Shown here piece by piece: positions 13,201 through 27,800 of a DNA stretch of 64,000 nucleotides. The DNA lies in NCBI RefSeq assembly GCF_051622035.1, contig NC_135360.1:10034001-10098000 (forward strand), read 5' to 3'. The number at the start of each line of letters is the position of its first letter. Positions within the stretch are counted from its first letter, which is position 1. The position numbers were made by a program, and so were the translations under genes. The notes under the pieces are model-generated. The model worked only from the letters and a program-made list of their open reading frames with translations. It ran no database searches and was not told where the DNA came from. This DNA is from Arctopsyche grandis. Its lineage: Eukaryota; Arthropoda; Insecta; Trichoptera; Hydropsychidae.

Positions 13201-15721
13201 GCTATTGATCTACTGATCATTTTCTATTTTACAATTTTAATTTAATTTTGTTAGTAATCACAGTATTACATTATTATAATGTTAATATGTATAGCGTAAT
13301 AGGAAAAAGAGCTCAGAAAAACCTATTAAGAAAACATCATTGAAATCGATTCAGTTGGTTTTATAACTACGATTTGTGCTTTCTATAAATACACATTGCG
13401 GTATATAGAGATAGAGATGTGTCAGTTATCATGGTATTTTCTACTTAGTATTTAGTATAATATAGATACATATATCTCTCATTTTAGATTTTGTTCTTGT
13501 AAGTGTGATATTAATATCGCACAACTTCAAGATGAATCCGGACAACGTAGCTACCCCTTTGGCAGCTTCGATCGGAGATGTGGTTTCGATAACTGTCCTA
13601 TCAATTACTGCGTCATATTTGTATAAAGTGTTAGGTAAATATAGTATTTTTTTATTAATCACTCTTCATTATCATCATCATCATTTACAAACATTCGCAA
13701 TCCAAAATCTCCTACACGCTTCCGTTCGTCTCTGTTTTGCACAACTCTCATCCATATAACCCCACACTTTTTTTTTAAATTTCATCTACCCATCTTCCTT
13801 ACAGCCTTTCTTTCACTCTTTTACATTCTCTCGGGTACCATTCTAGCACTTCTTTTCTTCACTACCTGTCTAGCTACCTGATCCACCCAATTTCAATTCA
13901 ATACTCTATCCACTATATCCACTACCCTTGTCATACTTCTCACCTACGTATTCCATTTCCTACCTCTCCTCCTTATGCCGAGTATACATACTCCTCCGAG
14001 TCCAAGTTTCACATCCATACATCATCACCGACATAACTCATTGATCGAAGATCTGTTTCTTCGGACAAATTGGATCTTTTGGTTTATAAACGGTGTTCAT
14101 TCGCTCAAATGCACTCCATCCTAATTCATACTTTATTTTCTCTTCTTTACTATAATACCTAATCTATTCTTCGGTTAGATATTAAATGTCATATTTTTGT
14201 TTCAGATGATAATATTTGGTTACCATGTGTCATTATAGGTTTATATTTGTTGATTTTACCAGTATGGATTTATGTGGTTCTTCATAATATATATACTAAA
14301 CCAGTGTTGACGACGGGGTGGACGCCGGTTATCAGTGCACTCTTCATCAGTGGGTTGGTAGTTTTATAAATTAAAAAAAAAAAACATTTGTGATTGAATA
14401 TGTAATTTATGTTGTTGTTTTATTATTATAGGCTTGGGGGTATGATTCTGGATCAAGCCGTAGATAATTTCAGTGGTTTTGTAGTGTTTCAACCAATCGT
14501 TAACGGCATCGGTGGTAATTTGGTATCAGTGCAAGCGTCTAGGATATCTACGATGCTACATCGCGGTTCACTACCGGGAATTTTACCGGAAGGTACCCGC
14601 GTTTGGGATTGGCCATGGAGAGTACTCTTCTATGGAAGTAAGTGCCGCTCGTTAGTTTTTTGTGATGAGACCTTTAGCGTTGTGTGTTTTACATTTTTTT
14701 TTTTTTCAAATTGTAGCTCAGACGTCCAAAATAGCGAGGATGTTATTGGCTCTGGCTTTCACGGGACAAATCGTGTTTATGTTTGCAGCTGATTATATGT
14801 ACCAAAAGACGATTACAATCGGAGTGGCGTTTGGTTTTGCTTACGTTATATGTTCTACAGTTCAGGTAAATCACAGTCTTGATGATTTAGAAACTTGTTA
14901 TTGCGTATTTGGGCGAATCCGAGTATATTTGATATACATGTGTACATAGTCAAAAGCCGTGTTTCAATTTACACAAATGTTGTACAGTTTAATTTTTTTA
15001 ATTAGAACAATTTTTTTTTAAATTTATTTTTACCATGGTGCTATTACATGTTGCCCTAAAGTGACAACTATGGTTTTAAACTGGTAGTGTATATAAATTT
15101 ATAGATGGTAAATTGAAATTATATTCAAACAGTGGTGAAAAATAGTAGATAGGGTGGTTGTCAATTTGGTAAGGAACCGTTTCAACAATAAAATCAGATA
15201 AATTAACTAACTCTGATAGGAAACAGTTAACTTATAGTCAAACATATTCAGTCTGATCAGCAGCACTGCAGAAATACTCCGAATAAATTTTACTCTAGTT
15301 GCTCATAGTTCTAAGACTTTATACATAACATGTTTTGAAAGGAGGGGTTGACTCAAAATTTTAAAGAATATTTCACTGTTGGAAATCTGCATGTGTGCAA
15401 AATTTCAAGAAAACCGGCTGATTATAATTGGTTCAGAAATTGATTACAAGAAAAATCAAACTAAATAAAGCCGTTTAATAAGAATGATAAGTGTTTAAAG
15501 GTATAATGTTTTATATTGATTAATTATTTTAATGCGAATTTCAGGTTATGGTGTTGCTGTACATCGCGCATATCATCGTTCATCAAATGTGGAAATGTCA
15601 AATGGATCCAGATAATTCAGCGATACCTTATCTCACGTCCTTGGGAGATTTGCTAGGATCTATATTCCTCGGGTTGGCCTTCTTTATTCTGGCTCTGGTC
15701 GGTCAGGAATACGAAAAATAA
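8220..15721 (+). CDS. SLC41 family divalent cation (Mg2+) transporter, N-terminus incomplete
   Basis: Predicted plasma-membrane Mg2+ carrier or exchanger of the SLC41A1-3 / bacterial MgtE family. Coding exons: 8220-8338, 10604-10708, 10911-10977, 11332-11444, 12400-12544, 13488-13634, 14206-14353, 14432-14637, 14717-14865, 15545-15721 (TAA). All introns are GT..AG, and all junction phases agree. The exons give 457 residues after the first split codon; an in-frame ATG lies at 8249, but the real start is probably in an unseen upstream exon. Family signatures are intact: PSLSGLKGNLDMCLASRLST, then NPDNVATPLAASIGD in the first MgtE half; VNGIGGNLVSVQASRIST and DPDNSAIPYLTSLGDLLG in the second. 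The two half-repeats match the known SLC41 layout of two MgtE domains with conserved acidic and polar pore residues. The first exon encodes a soluble, acidic, Ser/Thr-rich cytoplasmic N-terminus, as in the family. Introns hold a hAT MITE, SINEs and a long TA tract. The paralogue (A1, A2 or A3) cannot be assigned. Confidence 0.95.
8818..9125 (-). mobile_element. SINE copy in SLC41 intron 1, head-truncated
   Basis: Read on the minus strand it contains the core (cgtttcctatcagagtttgt, ctgatttttcattgagacgg) and the 3' end with the diverged ccagggagg...tttcctggt stem-loop. The tRNA head is missing. Confidence 0.8.
11556..12225. mobile_element. hAT-type MITE with perfect 8-bp duplication
   Basis: The ends cagtggcgtaac and gctacgccactg are inverted repeats. 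Identical gatgtatg copies flank them at 11548-11555 and 12226-12233. Sub-terminal ccccgggcg motifs occur at both ends. There is no transposase. It carries a nested minus-strand SINE (about 11775-12068) and sits in the intron between SLC41 exons 4 and 5. The same terminal type recurs near 1856 and 34770. Confidence 0.93.
11775..12068 (-). mobile_element. SINE nested in the hAT MITE
   Basis: The minus strand shows the tRNA-like head (gtagctcagtggtaagtgta as box A; gggttcgatccctgac as box B), then the family core with cgatcatttcctatcagagt. The body ends in tggtgcc rather than in the ccaggaagg stem-loop, so it belongs to the second 3'-end variant. Confidence 0.85.
13113..13195. repeat. (TA)n microsatellite, about 83 bp
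   Basis: Uninterrupted alternating TA, in the intron between SLC41 exons 5 and 6. It is likely length-polymorphic. Confidence 0.98.
15015..15310 (-). mobile_element. SINE copy in last SLC41 intron
   Basis: The minus strand has core motifs (ggtcagacttgg-like segment, tcagagttagttaatttatc, gaaacggttccttacc) and the tggtaaaaataaatttaaa 3' variant. The head is decayed. Confidence 0.8.
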
Positions 15722-18700
15722 ATTATTTATTATTTGAATGAAGGCAATGTTGTTTGATGATGTTTTACGCAATCATCGCATGAGAAGCAATGACACGTTT
15801 TTTTCTTACGCTCAGTAAGCAAATATTATGAAGGTTCGAAAAGTCATCGAACAACATTAAATATTTCATTTTAAAATATAATATTAATTACTATGAAATA
15901 TTGACAGTATTATATTATGAGACTTAATCTTGTTTAAATGTAATAGTCTACTTAGAAAATCATCTAGTTCATTTTGAAATATTAAACTTATTTCGTCGCC
16001 AGTAATTTAATGTCAATTTAAATATTGATCTTTTCTAGGAATTGTTTTCTTTTTAATTAATTAATTAATATTTTTTTAATTAGATAACAATATTCTGATG
16101 ATGTACTTTTTTTGCTCATGCAGCATTTGTTTTCTCGATATTAAAAAGTAGGCCTTATTTAATAAGATATATGTATATTCTTAAAAAAAAAAACAAAAAA
16201 ACAAAATAACAATATTTTTTCGTCAATAAGAAAAATAAAGGCTGGAATTCTGGCATTTATGATGAAAATATTGCATATTGTGATAGATAAAAATGATATG
16301 TGATGAAATTGATGGTGCAATTTTTGGATTGAATATGTAAGTGATAATTAATCAAATCAAATTAACTCATCGTATTAGATGTGATGTTTAATAAGCGGAA
16401 TGTCTACAGTTTATATATTGGTATGTTATATTTTTATACACACGTTATACTGTCCCTTATAACAGAGTTTATTGATTTTTTTTAAGCACAAAATTTGCCA
16501 AATTCTGCCATGTAGTCTATAGAAACACTACTAAACAATGTTTTTATTTAATTCTGTTGAATCGTGATCTTTAATTTCAACATATATATTTTTTTTATAT
16601 AAAAATGTAATCTTAGGTAGGAAAATTAACAACCATAGGAGGGGGGAGAGGGTAACGAAATATTGTATTTTATTACTCTGAATAGTCACTACCATAGTTA
16701 TGCAATCACACAATAAAATGTAAATAAAATCAATTTAGACAATAATTGAATTACAATAAATATGTGTGTATTGAAAATTTGCCTAGAGAAAAAAAAAACA
16801 TTTTATACTTGTATATTTTGTAAATAATTATTTTAATAAGTCGCCTAATGTTATGTATCGTAAGAGTTTAATTTAATGTAAGATCAAAATGCACTATATT
16901 TATGAATTTATTATTTTTTTTGGAGAATTCTTTATATTTAGTTGAATCTCACCATTCACAATTGTAAAGGTGTTTTTGTTTTGGATTTTTTCCATGCAAA
17001 GATACAGTCTTGAGTGAAGAAAAGTTAAAGAATCCAATCCGGAACAATCCGTTTTGGATGTTAATTTTATCTTTAATACTCGCTAAGATTTGACTATACT
17101 TTATAGTAAAATTTTTATAGATAAATTGTTTTGCGTGTTATAATATTTTAACATACATTTCAACGAAATCAATGTATTATATCTTAATTGGCTATGTATA
17201 AATAAAATGTTATTTATGTACTATGTATTATTTTTAAATCAAAAATTGTTGTCTGTCAAAATCAAATAATTAAAAAGCCCAATGCTTAGTATGCGTTTAT
17301 AACTATATACGTATATATTTATAAATACAATTAAAATAAATTAGCCAAATTAATAATTAACAAAAACATTTGTACATACTGAATTGAAAAATGTATTATT
17401 TAAATTAATACGAGTGATTAATTATATTATATTAAAAATATATTTTGCTTTAAAATATATAAGATATTTTCCGTTACCTTAAAAATGTACTACATATGTA
17501 CATTTATTCCGGTAATATATTGATTGATTCCTTACCACGTTTCCTGTTTGTGTAATACTGAAAATGTCGATAAATCCGATTGATCAACCATGTTCCTCGT
17601 AGTGTCGATAGTACCGTAGTGAAAAACAAGCATGTAAGATATTATATACCTAAGCTTAAGATTATAAGCATATCATTTGAGAAATATAAGTAATTTAAGT
17701 TATTTATAGCAATGTCATACCAATTCTATAGACGCAGGATGTTTGCATTTGTTGCGTAGCGTCGAGAAGTGCGACACGTTTGACGTATACTGTACTTAAT
17801 ATATATATATGCATATGTATGTATTATATATGACAACATTCCTCTGCAATAGCAATAAATATATTTTATTAGTTAATTTTTATTTTTTATTTGTTGTTAC
17901 ACACCTTCCGCTGTTAGACGTTCCCTGTGAAATTTATCTATGAGCTTTGCAACAACAATAGCTTTGAATATATTTACCTCTCTTGTGCCTAAATTAAATA
18001 AACAAAAGCCAATGACAAATATTTATTTTAAATTATTATTGTAGCTATGAAAGTAAGGCTTAATTTATATATTATTATTATTATGTAATTGAGATATGAA
18101 AATTTATGAATTTGTTAAATCTTTTCTATACATATGTAAAATCATTGTCTGTGTATTTGAATCGACGATCATTTTATTTGAATTTTAGCACGTTTTTAAA
18201 AGATGCTCAACTATTGGAATCGATTGTGAAAATGTTGTTTTTTTGTGATAATTTTAATATGTGTGTTTTATGCATTTCATTGTGTAATCATTACGAAGAG
18301 ACGCTTTTGATATTGTATTGTGCTTAAAAATCTCATCTCATCTCGTGTGGTGCATATGTACAGTGCTTTCATCTCGCAATGGCGTTTTTAATACTTACAT
18401 ATATAAATTCCCAATATGTGTGTAAAATTTTTATAATTATTGGTCACTAATACATTTTTAATGTACGTATGTATGTAGTAAAACCTGGTAAATGAAAGCC
18501 TAATATACTGAAATTCCGATTTATTTTGTAATTATGATTGTTTTTCATTTTTGATCAATGATTTCTACTATGGAAAAATTATATTTTCAGAAATTTTTAG
18601 GAAATAACATTTTTTTCATGAAAAAATTGTGTTATGACTACACTTGGGATAGGGATCGGGGCAATATTGTTAATTTCTTAGAAAAACCTGTTCTTACACG

Positions 18701-21415
18701 ATTTGCTGCTCCTTTGCTTTGAATACTGATGGACGGTCTATCCTTATTTGCAATTGCCCCTATGACTATTAGGGATTGCATTTTACGGTCAACTTTCATA
18801 AAACGGTAAACGTTAAATGATTTTTACATACCTCCTTTACGTTTCACTTACGATTACAATTCAGGAAAAAGTTTGCCTCTTATCCGATCGTTTTCATACT
18901 TTGCCATATTGCTCATTTTGGACATCAATATAAGTAAATGGATCCGCCGCCATTACGATGGTGCAAAAATATCGTGTAAGACGCGTTATAAATCTGCCCG
19001 GCGAGATAGTCGTTGACGTCTATCCACCGTTTGTTTATTAGTTTTAAACATAGATGGCGGTAGTAAAATAAAATAATGGTATTTTTATTCAAAATAATAA
19101 TTTTATATGCAAATTATAGAAGAGGTATGTTTTTAAAAAACGGTATTTACTGGTAAATGAAAAAATTATTTTCGTCAATTAGATAACTGTTTGTGGCTGT
19201 TTTTTCTAAAAATGTTAACCCAGATTGAATTGTAAATAATTAAAAATAAATGTCAGGTGAATAATGTCATAAATGCATTGAAGTGAATTCGTAATAATAA
19301 ATTTTATCATCATTTTTACCAACCAACCAATCATATTTATTTATAAAAAGTTTTGACCATTTGAAAGTTTCGATCATAATTGAACCAACTGTCTGATCGC
19401 ATTTATTACGATTTGGTTAGTCTGCGTTGCCACTGAATTTATCAATTTGAAATTGCCACATGTAATACTATAAAAATTAACAAATTCCATACAAACCTCA
19501 TTCACAATACGCCATTTGCATCGATTTTTAATGTAATACAATATGTACTTAATTCGCGATAAAATAGTTATACCGATAAATGCTAAAATTTACCTGTATT
19601 GCAATCTGTAATGACTATGTATGCTAATTCGAAATTTCGAATTAAGGAAGTTTCACTGTATTTGTTTCCCATATTTATAAGACTTGCCCAATAAAATTTA
19701 TATTATAAAATAGATGAGATGAAAGCATTGTATCTATCGATACATTAAGAACACCAAATATGTGTGCCAATCACCAATATAGCGATTCTCCTGATAAAAT
19801 GAAGCAATACATTGAGATTTCTATCTGTTGTACAAATAGTATCGTTTAAATCTGTGTAATTTGATTGCGTTATCAACATAATCACTTGAAAAGCTTTCGC
19901 ATGAAAATTAGGTATTTTTTTATAGCAGAGCGATAATGTTAATTGTTAAAACTGTGTGAAATTTGTACTTTATGATTAGAGATGTCGCAATAATTCGCAC
20001 CCAGGCGAGAAAAGTTACACAATTCAAATAAAATTCGTATAAGGTTATATTTTTAAGTCTTTTTGTTTGATAGATCAATAAGTTGAAAAATTGTGTTTTT
20101 TAAAGTATTTTTTTCATTTTTCGAATTGTGTCACTCTTCTCATCTGGATGTGATGCGCATGATGTACCGACTTGGAAGATGGGTGCTCTAGAGATGTTTT
20201 AGATGTACCTGGGTACTGTTTTGGAAGTCTATTTAGGTATTAAAAAAAAAAAGAAAATAAATCAGCTATTATCAAATCTACTACATTAGTGAAAATATAA
20301 TACGACGACGGTGAGGTAGTGAGAGAAATACATATTTATTTAAGAATTTAATTGGCATGGAAAGATCACAATGTAACACATAATATTGTGTATTTATATA
20401 TAATAACAATCAATATATATTTTATATCGTTATCGTAACTTGGAAACCTTGTAAATCGAATTTGGTAAAACGTTTTTGTTTTATCTTTTAAATTTTTTAA
20501 CCATGGCCGTTGATTATAACTGAAAAAAAAACCCAAAACGAAATTCTGTGGTTTACAGATTACGGTAACGATACTAAAAGTGTGATAGATGGATTTTTGA
20601 ACATGAGATATTACTATCATATAATAATTATTATATGCACTGGTGTAAAAGTGCAACGAACAAACAGAGTCGTGCATGTATTATTATTAATGAACGTTGG
20701 TTAAATGAAAACAATATTGTGATACAATATGAAAAGATTATTATTAAATACATAGTTGAATTTAAATAAAAATCAGTCGTAGTCAATCCTGAATGTAAAT
20801 AGATATATTTTTAAATAAATTTGAAGTAACAACAACTTGTTTCCTTTTCTCTATTATCCACTCCCGTTTGTTTTAGATTCCTTTTAAATATGTTATTATT
20901 TATTAAATTAAAGATTTTATATTGCACTTTTATTATTTAAGCAATTTTATGAAAACTAAATCACTAAACAATTAATTAATATGATATAATTATAAAATGG
21001 ATTATACACTATCAAATTTTAATTTGAAATGCAATTTAATAAACTTTAAAACCCGTTTTAACACAAATTATAATATATGCATATATATATTAGTTACCTA
21101 TAAAATAAATAATATTCATAAATACAGACGGATAAAATTTAACAAACATTAATTTGAAGCCGTCGTGATATAATTCATAACAAGATCAATTCTAACAGGT
21201 ACGACTCAAAGTCAAATGGTTCAATCATACGATTATTGAAAGTACACATTTGGAATTGAGGCTGTTTTGTACGCCTTCAATAACCATTTGAGAAGTCTAT
21301 TGGACTGAAATTACCATCTCACAAATCTAGAATTGGGCCCGGTAGGTGAATTATATCTCGACAGCTTCGATTCAATGCAATATGTCACATAAAATATATT
21401 ATAATGTATAAGTGT
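15722..21415. other. SLC41 3' region and intergenic spacer
   Basis: Very AT-rich. Poly(A) signal-like aataaa motifs occur after the SLC41 stop, for example at 16234-16239, but which one is used cannot be told. No open frame over about 100 codons looks coding. The SLC41 and EPS8 genes converge on this spacer, so both 3' UTRs must end in it. Confidence 0.6.
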
Positions 21416-21810
21416 TTAAACATCAGCTTTTTCTTTCATTTTTTGCAATTTAGCTGCTAATTCTTTGGTAGAAGTTGTTTTGTACTAAAAAAATATATAG
21501 ATATATTTAATATGTATATGTATGATAATTATTGTATGAAATCAATAATATTAAAATTTGTACCCCGGAAACATTCTTTTGAACAAGTAACTGGCTGTAA
21601 AGTCTTCGGCCCTCTTTATCTCCAGCGTGCTCTTCTAGTGTCGACCTCGGCAGTCGGAACAAATCTGTTCCAGCCACCCCTCGAAGTTTTTTCCGCACAT
21701 CTTCGTGGAAACCTTTAGCTTCTAACCACGCTTGAACTTCAGACGCCGAGGAGGCCTAAGCGTTGAACAAATTTGACATTGAAAAATATGAAAAAATAAT
21801 TTTTCAAATG

Positions 21811-21879
<69 letters not shown>

Positions 21880-24800
21880 GTTACAGTTGAAGTGTATCTT
21901 CCAGTTGTAATATATTTTGATTATTTGGAATATATTCCATCTAACCTGGTATCAACTACCGTTATTGTTGAAGTGTATTTTCAGTTGAAATATATTTTGA
22001 CTAGTTGGAATATATTGTCTAATTTATATATATTGCAAGTTGGATATATAAGTTGATTTATATGGCAAATTATATTGCAATTAATCAAAATATATTATAA
22101 CTGAAAATATAGTTCAACTATAAGTTGATACCAGGTTAGATGGAGAGGTTAGGTTTTCGTGAAAACGTCACTCGACTAGTAAATTCAGTCAGAAAGTCAC
22201 ATTTTTGTTTTGAACACATTACCATAATTCATAATACCTAGCAAATATTAACGCATTATTGAATTCTAATGCACTTGTAAAAACATCAGAGCTGTCAAAC
22301 TGTTATATTACAAGCGCTTAGAGAGATATAATGAATAACTAGTTGAATCGTATTCAAATATGAATGATCTAAAACACCAGTTGGAATATATTACAACTGA
22401 AAATAAATTTCGACCAGAACATATACACACATTGTTGATGTAAAGATCAGGCGTTTTCAGGAAGTCAAGACTGTGTCTTTTGTCACGGAGTAGCAACACC
22501 ATTTTCAATTCATCTTGCATATCTTCAGTTGCTAAGCTTTTGATACTCTTCGAAGCTATATTTTAAGAAAAAATCGTATTTAAAAATTACAATATAAACG
22601 TATGAATTATATTTTATATAAGTATGTAAATATTTACACAGAGTGTTATATTTAGACGAAGGTAAACTTTTGGGTTCGTCATCTTCGATAGGAGGTGGTG
22701 GCGGAGGAGGTGGTGGTGTAACTTTTTCTGTAACTTTATAAAGTACTGTTTAATATACTATGTATGTACATTAAAATAGCAAAAAAAATCGAATGAATCA
22801 TAAAATAAAATTAAAAGCAACTCACCACATATTCAAGTATAAGTGACGGTTTTTGGACAGAAAGAAAGCAAACATAGATACGAAAACGATGCAGATTTTA
22901 TAAAATTTATTTTCTTAAATAATAAAATTGACAAAATATATTTCGACGGCACTTGACAAAACATGTAAATTTACTCTTAAGTACCAAAACATGTACACGT
23001 AATATATACTATATGTATATAATATAATAAATATAAAAATACATTTTTTTTTTAAATATCATTCATGTATGTATGTATGTGAAACTATGCATACATACAT
23101 ACATACATACTCAGAATAAACTGTCATTTTAAAGAGTATATTGAAAATAAGGGATCGGTACGTTGAATTAACGTATTGATTAAATATTTATGAATTATAT
23201 AGGTACTCATGGACTCTGAAAGTTAGCAACTAGATTTAAAATATTGTTTTTTTTTTTTAAATTAAAAACTATAAAATATTTTAATATGCATCTTTCACCG
23301 ATCCCCGTTTGGAAATTATCAAAATATCAATTATAGCATTATCAAAATATACGATCATGTCTATAGCATGTTCTACGTGGAAGTTATAACCAATATGTAC
23401 ATGACATACATACATACATACATATATATAATAAAAAAGTATGAAAATATTCGCCTTATACTTTCAACTAATATAATATAACAGTCTAAAAAAAACTATT
23501 TTCTCAATAACAATGAATAAAATTAACTTTTCATTTAACACTATCAGTATCCATACGTTGATCTTTAATATATGTATGTGTTTAAACTCAGCAAACACTT
23601 CATTCACAAAAATATGTCTAATATCAAAAAAAAAAAAAAAAAAAAAAACACGACAATGATGATAAAATGTATAAAATGCTTGGACGGACAATTTTGCATA
23701 CACAAAATTCGCAATGTTCCTTAAACCTTTAAACATAAACAATCAATATTGGAGAACTATGATAGAATATTGTTACAATGAGACTAGAAGAATTATGCAA
23801 TTTTTATTTTATATAATATATCAAAGCATGACAAAACATTATTTTTTAATCTGATTTTAGTCTGAATTTGAAAAAAAACACACGAACAAATATTATAATA
23901 AATTACGGCATAAAACAAAAATATACTTTTAAACAAACTAATACGTGTATATTTTTAAGTTCACGACAAATACGATTGCAATTAAAATATGAAATAAATA
24001 TGTGTATCGTTGATTGGTGAAATTAATTATGAAATATATAAACAATTCAATTCCGACACTACACAAATATAATATAATACATATGCAAATGCATAACTTA
24101 TTTGAGCTCAATAGAGTAAAAATTTACCAAAGGAAATGTTGTTGACTTAAGAGAGCATATGAACTCAATCGATAAGTACATACATACATAGAACTTTACT
24201 TTAAATACATAATTATATATATATATATATATATGTAGTATAAAACAGATGCAAACGTAAACAATGAACGAGCACAACAAGCGCACTTCAACAATTCATC
24301 ATTGCAACAAAACAATAAGCTGTTACAAAACAACACTGTTAAAAGTATCTAAATTCTCCCTTCTTCCCAAGACGTTCACGACGCACCCAATCCACTGAAC
24401 GGGAAGCGTTACCTGAATTATTACTGCTGCCGGGTGCTTCACGAGGACTGGCACTACCACCACGGGCATCCTGAAAAGCATAAGAATTGCAGTTATATGT
24501 GTAGATAAATCACTCGATAAAACTTTTAAATAAGTATTTACAGCATAAAATCAGCTTTATACACGTATACATATAACATATGTAGTAGCAATAAAAAAAC
24601 GTACTTGTGGAGGGTAGTGTGTCGAATACAAAGGATTGCTGAATACATCTTGAGGTGCGTGCGGAGCGACTATTGTATGTGGCACATGAGCTGTCATACC
24701 CTGTTGGTTACGTGCTTTCCACCATTTTCTGGAGTCATCCAAAATCTGTAATAAAAATAAAAATCATCAAGAGTATGGAAGAGGATTTTGGGTATTCAAT

Positions 24801-27800
24801 ATTTCGTTTCATTTAACTTCGTTAATATTTTTCTTTCAGGTAGCCTGTTTTTGTCTCTTACATATTCATAGTATATTTTGATTTACTATTCTATGAAAAA
24901 AATGCAAGTTTTTCGAACTCAAGTTCTACATAGAGTCTGCGGTCTCTGATTTTATTTTACTTTTTTAATACGGCATAGCCGATGGACCTAATTTAATTTT
25001 TCCATGATGCCATTACGGGTTGCCCCTAAGCGACATCTATGGTATTAAGCTTGTACTTATATACATTTTATAGATTATAAATTGTGAAATCATATTCAAA
25101 TAGTGTTAACATAATGGGTAGGATGATTTTTTGCCAATTTGATGAGGAACCGTTTCAACAATGAAATCAGATAAACTGACAAACTCTGATAGGAAACGAT
25201 CGACTTGGAGTCACAAATATCCAAATCTGACCAGCAACACTACAGTAATACTCGGAAGAAATCCTTTTCAATCGAGGTCAACCCACGGGATCGAACCCAG
25301 CAACCTTTTGGTGGTTAGCATTAACGTAACCACCAAGCTATAAATATATATATAAATATATAATTATTTATAGAGAACTAAAACCTATTTTATTTAGCAT
25401 TATATTAAGTCAAATTGAATTTTTGTTTCATTAATTGAAAAAAAAGTGTTGAAACAATATGTATGTATTTTGTTAAAAAAATCAAAACTTTAGAAATAAT
25501 GTTGAAATGAAGATTGCTTTCATTGAATTTATTGAAATGAGGCAAAAAATCAAATGGACAGTTTATTACAATAAATGGTCAGTAACTTTGACGAAAATTT
25601 AGTGATATTAGTGTACTATAATAAATAAAATGAATGGTCAGTAAACTTATTATTTTAGGTACTTTTGACAAACGGTAAATAATGAAGTAGTCACTGGCGG
25701 ATAATATAACTTACTGACCTGACCAAATCAAACAACGACACTTACCAAATAAATACAGCCCTTAAAATAAATGATGTGAACTCAATTACATACATATATA
25801 ATATTAAAATACTAGAAATGATCTTATGAACCTTATTTCTTCCTTTGCGTTGCAAAAATACATAGGCTTAAAATTTATTAATTTCTATAACAAATGAATA
25901 ATAAAAATGCACCTCTAGATACTCTCCTCTGACGACAGTCAGTTCTTTATCATTATTAGCGGTACGAGGATACGTGACACGAACTATTTTCCCACCTCTT
26001 GCAACAACATCTTCGGCCCAAGCTTGTCCCAAATCATCTAAAATATGAACATTCATGTTTTATTCGTTGTACATGTTGATAAAAGACTAACATGTATATT
26101 TAAACAAATTTACCAGCATCAGGTGTACCACCACGTCTTGCATCCAACGGAGGCAGAGGTAAATCTCTCGTGGGTGACGACGATCCAGCAGAGCCTGAAT
26201 CTATTCCATGTGGGGCAGACCTCAGCGGAATTTCAGTCAAATGAGAACTCCTATATAGCACAATACAATGAAATTTTCAAAATGTTAAAATATAAATCTA
26301 ATGAAAAATCAAAGTGACAAACAGACAAAAGCTACATAAAAAGCGATGAGACGACATCTACATATGTACATATTATATGTGCGTACCTGGCAGACGTAGT
26401 ATATTGTTCTCCGTACGGATCGTCTCGAGAATCATCCAATGAATGATGATGTTGATGAAATGTTGATGATGAGGCATCTGAACGACGCTGATTTGATCTG
26501 AAAAATAAGCATAAACATACACAACCCCACTTCACACCGACATCTAACGATAATTCACAAGATGAAATCAAAGCAGTAATTTACAAATGCAACGAACATA
26601 TTAGTGCAGAAATTAAATAAGTATTTACAAGATGAGAAATTTTGTTTTGGATGAATACCTCTGTTGTGGTGTTTCATCGATGACTGGAAAATCGGGCGCC
26701 CAACCATCCATGAACACGGGCTGATAAGGTTGTACCGGTGTTTTCCATTGATCCCTGAATGGCGGAAAGGATTCACTGTAGCATTTGAATAATTCACATT
26801 GAAAATTTATAATGAGTTGGAAATACCTCGGAATCAACCACGCATCTCCGAGTGAATGCCACAGTTCGGTTTCTTTGGATGTGACACAATTAACCAACAG
26901 GTTAATAGTTTCTCTGGTTAACAAGGGTTGTACGACGTGTGTAGCTAATCTCGGCTCAGCGCAGCCATCGTGAGACGCATCCACGATCAGCGCTGAAATA
27001 TTAATAAAAAAAATGTAAAAATACAATAAAATACCTATTAGAATTTATATATGTATGTATAACAAGTCCACCTAATGGAGTGAAGAGGAAATGGACGAGT
27101 TCTGGTGCATTGGGATCGTGTATGTGAGATTTTAATTTGGCCAATAAGTTGAAAGACAATTTGAATTTCTGGAAAATGTCATAAAATTCGGGTTCCGGCG
27201 GTGGTCTTGTACGTAGTGAGAGCATTCCTTCGCCAGGGTCCGTTTGTTTTTTTGATTTTCGCGATCTGAAACACATCGACAGCGATCGTGTTACATTTGA
27301 AACTTATCGCAACACATTATAATCACACATTTAAAAGTAAATTTCACCGTCTTCTACGTTCCAACTCTCGGCTAGCTGCCGCGGCGTGTTGAAGCCTTGC
27401 GATAAATTTTTCAATGTCGTCGAAACACCTACAAATGAAAACACATTATCACTAACTGATAACAAATCATGCATCATTGCACATACGTACATATATTGTA
27501 ATATTTTATTATACCTATTCAAAATTGCAATGTCTTGTTCGTAGAGCTTGTCGGAAGAAGTGCTCGAAGCGTCATCTTCGTTGTGTCCACGAGGAGCTAT
27601 TTCCAATTCCGTTTCACGACCGTAGTTTTGAAAGTGCGGTATCTATAAAATAAAATAATCGATTACATATTATACAATACGTAATTTAAAAACAAATATG
27701 TATACAGGCTGACATATGATAACAAAAAAAAATAATTACAAAATAACAGCTGATCAGAAAAATATAGAAATCTTTTCAAACCATGAGATAAGAGATGAAA

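Noticed and set aside
14409..14949. Two overlapping plus-strand open frames of 127 and 95 codons
   Set aside because: They are SLC41 exons (14432-14637, 14717-14865) read through into flanking introns, not separate genes.
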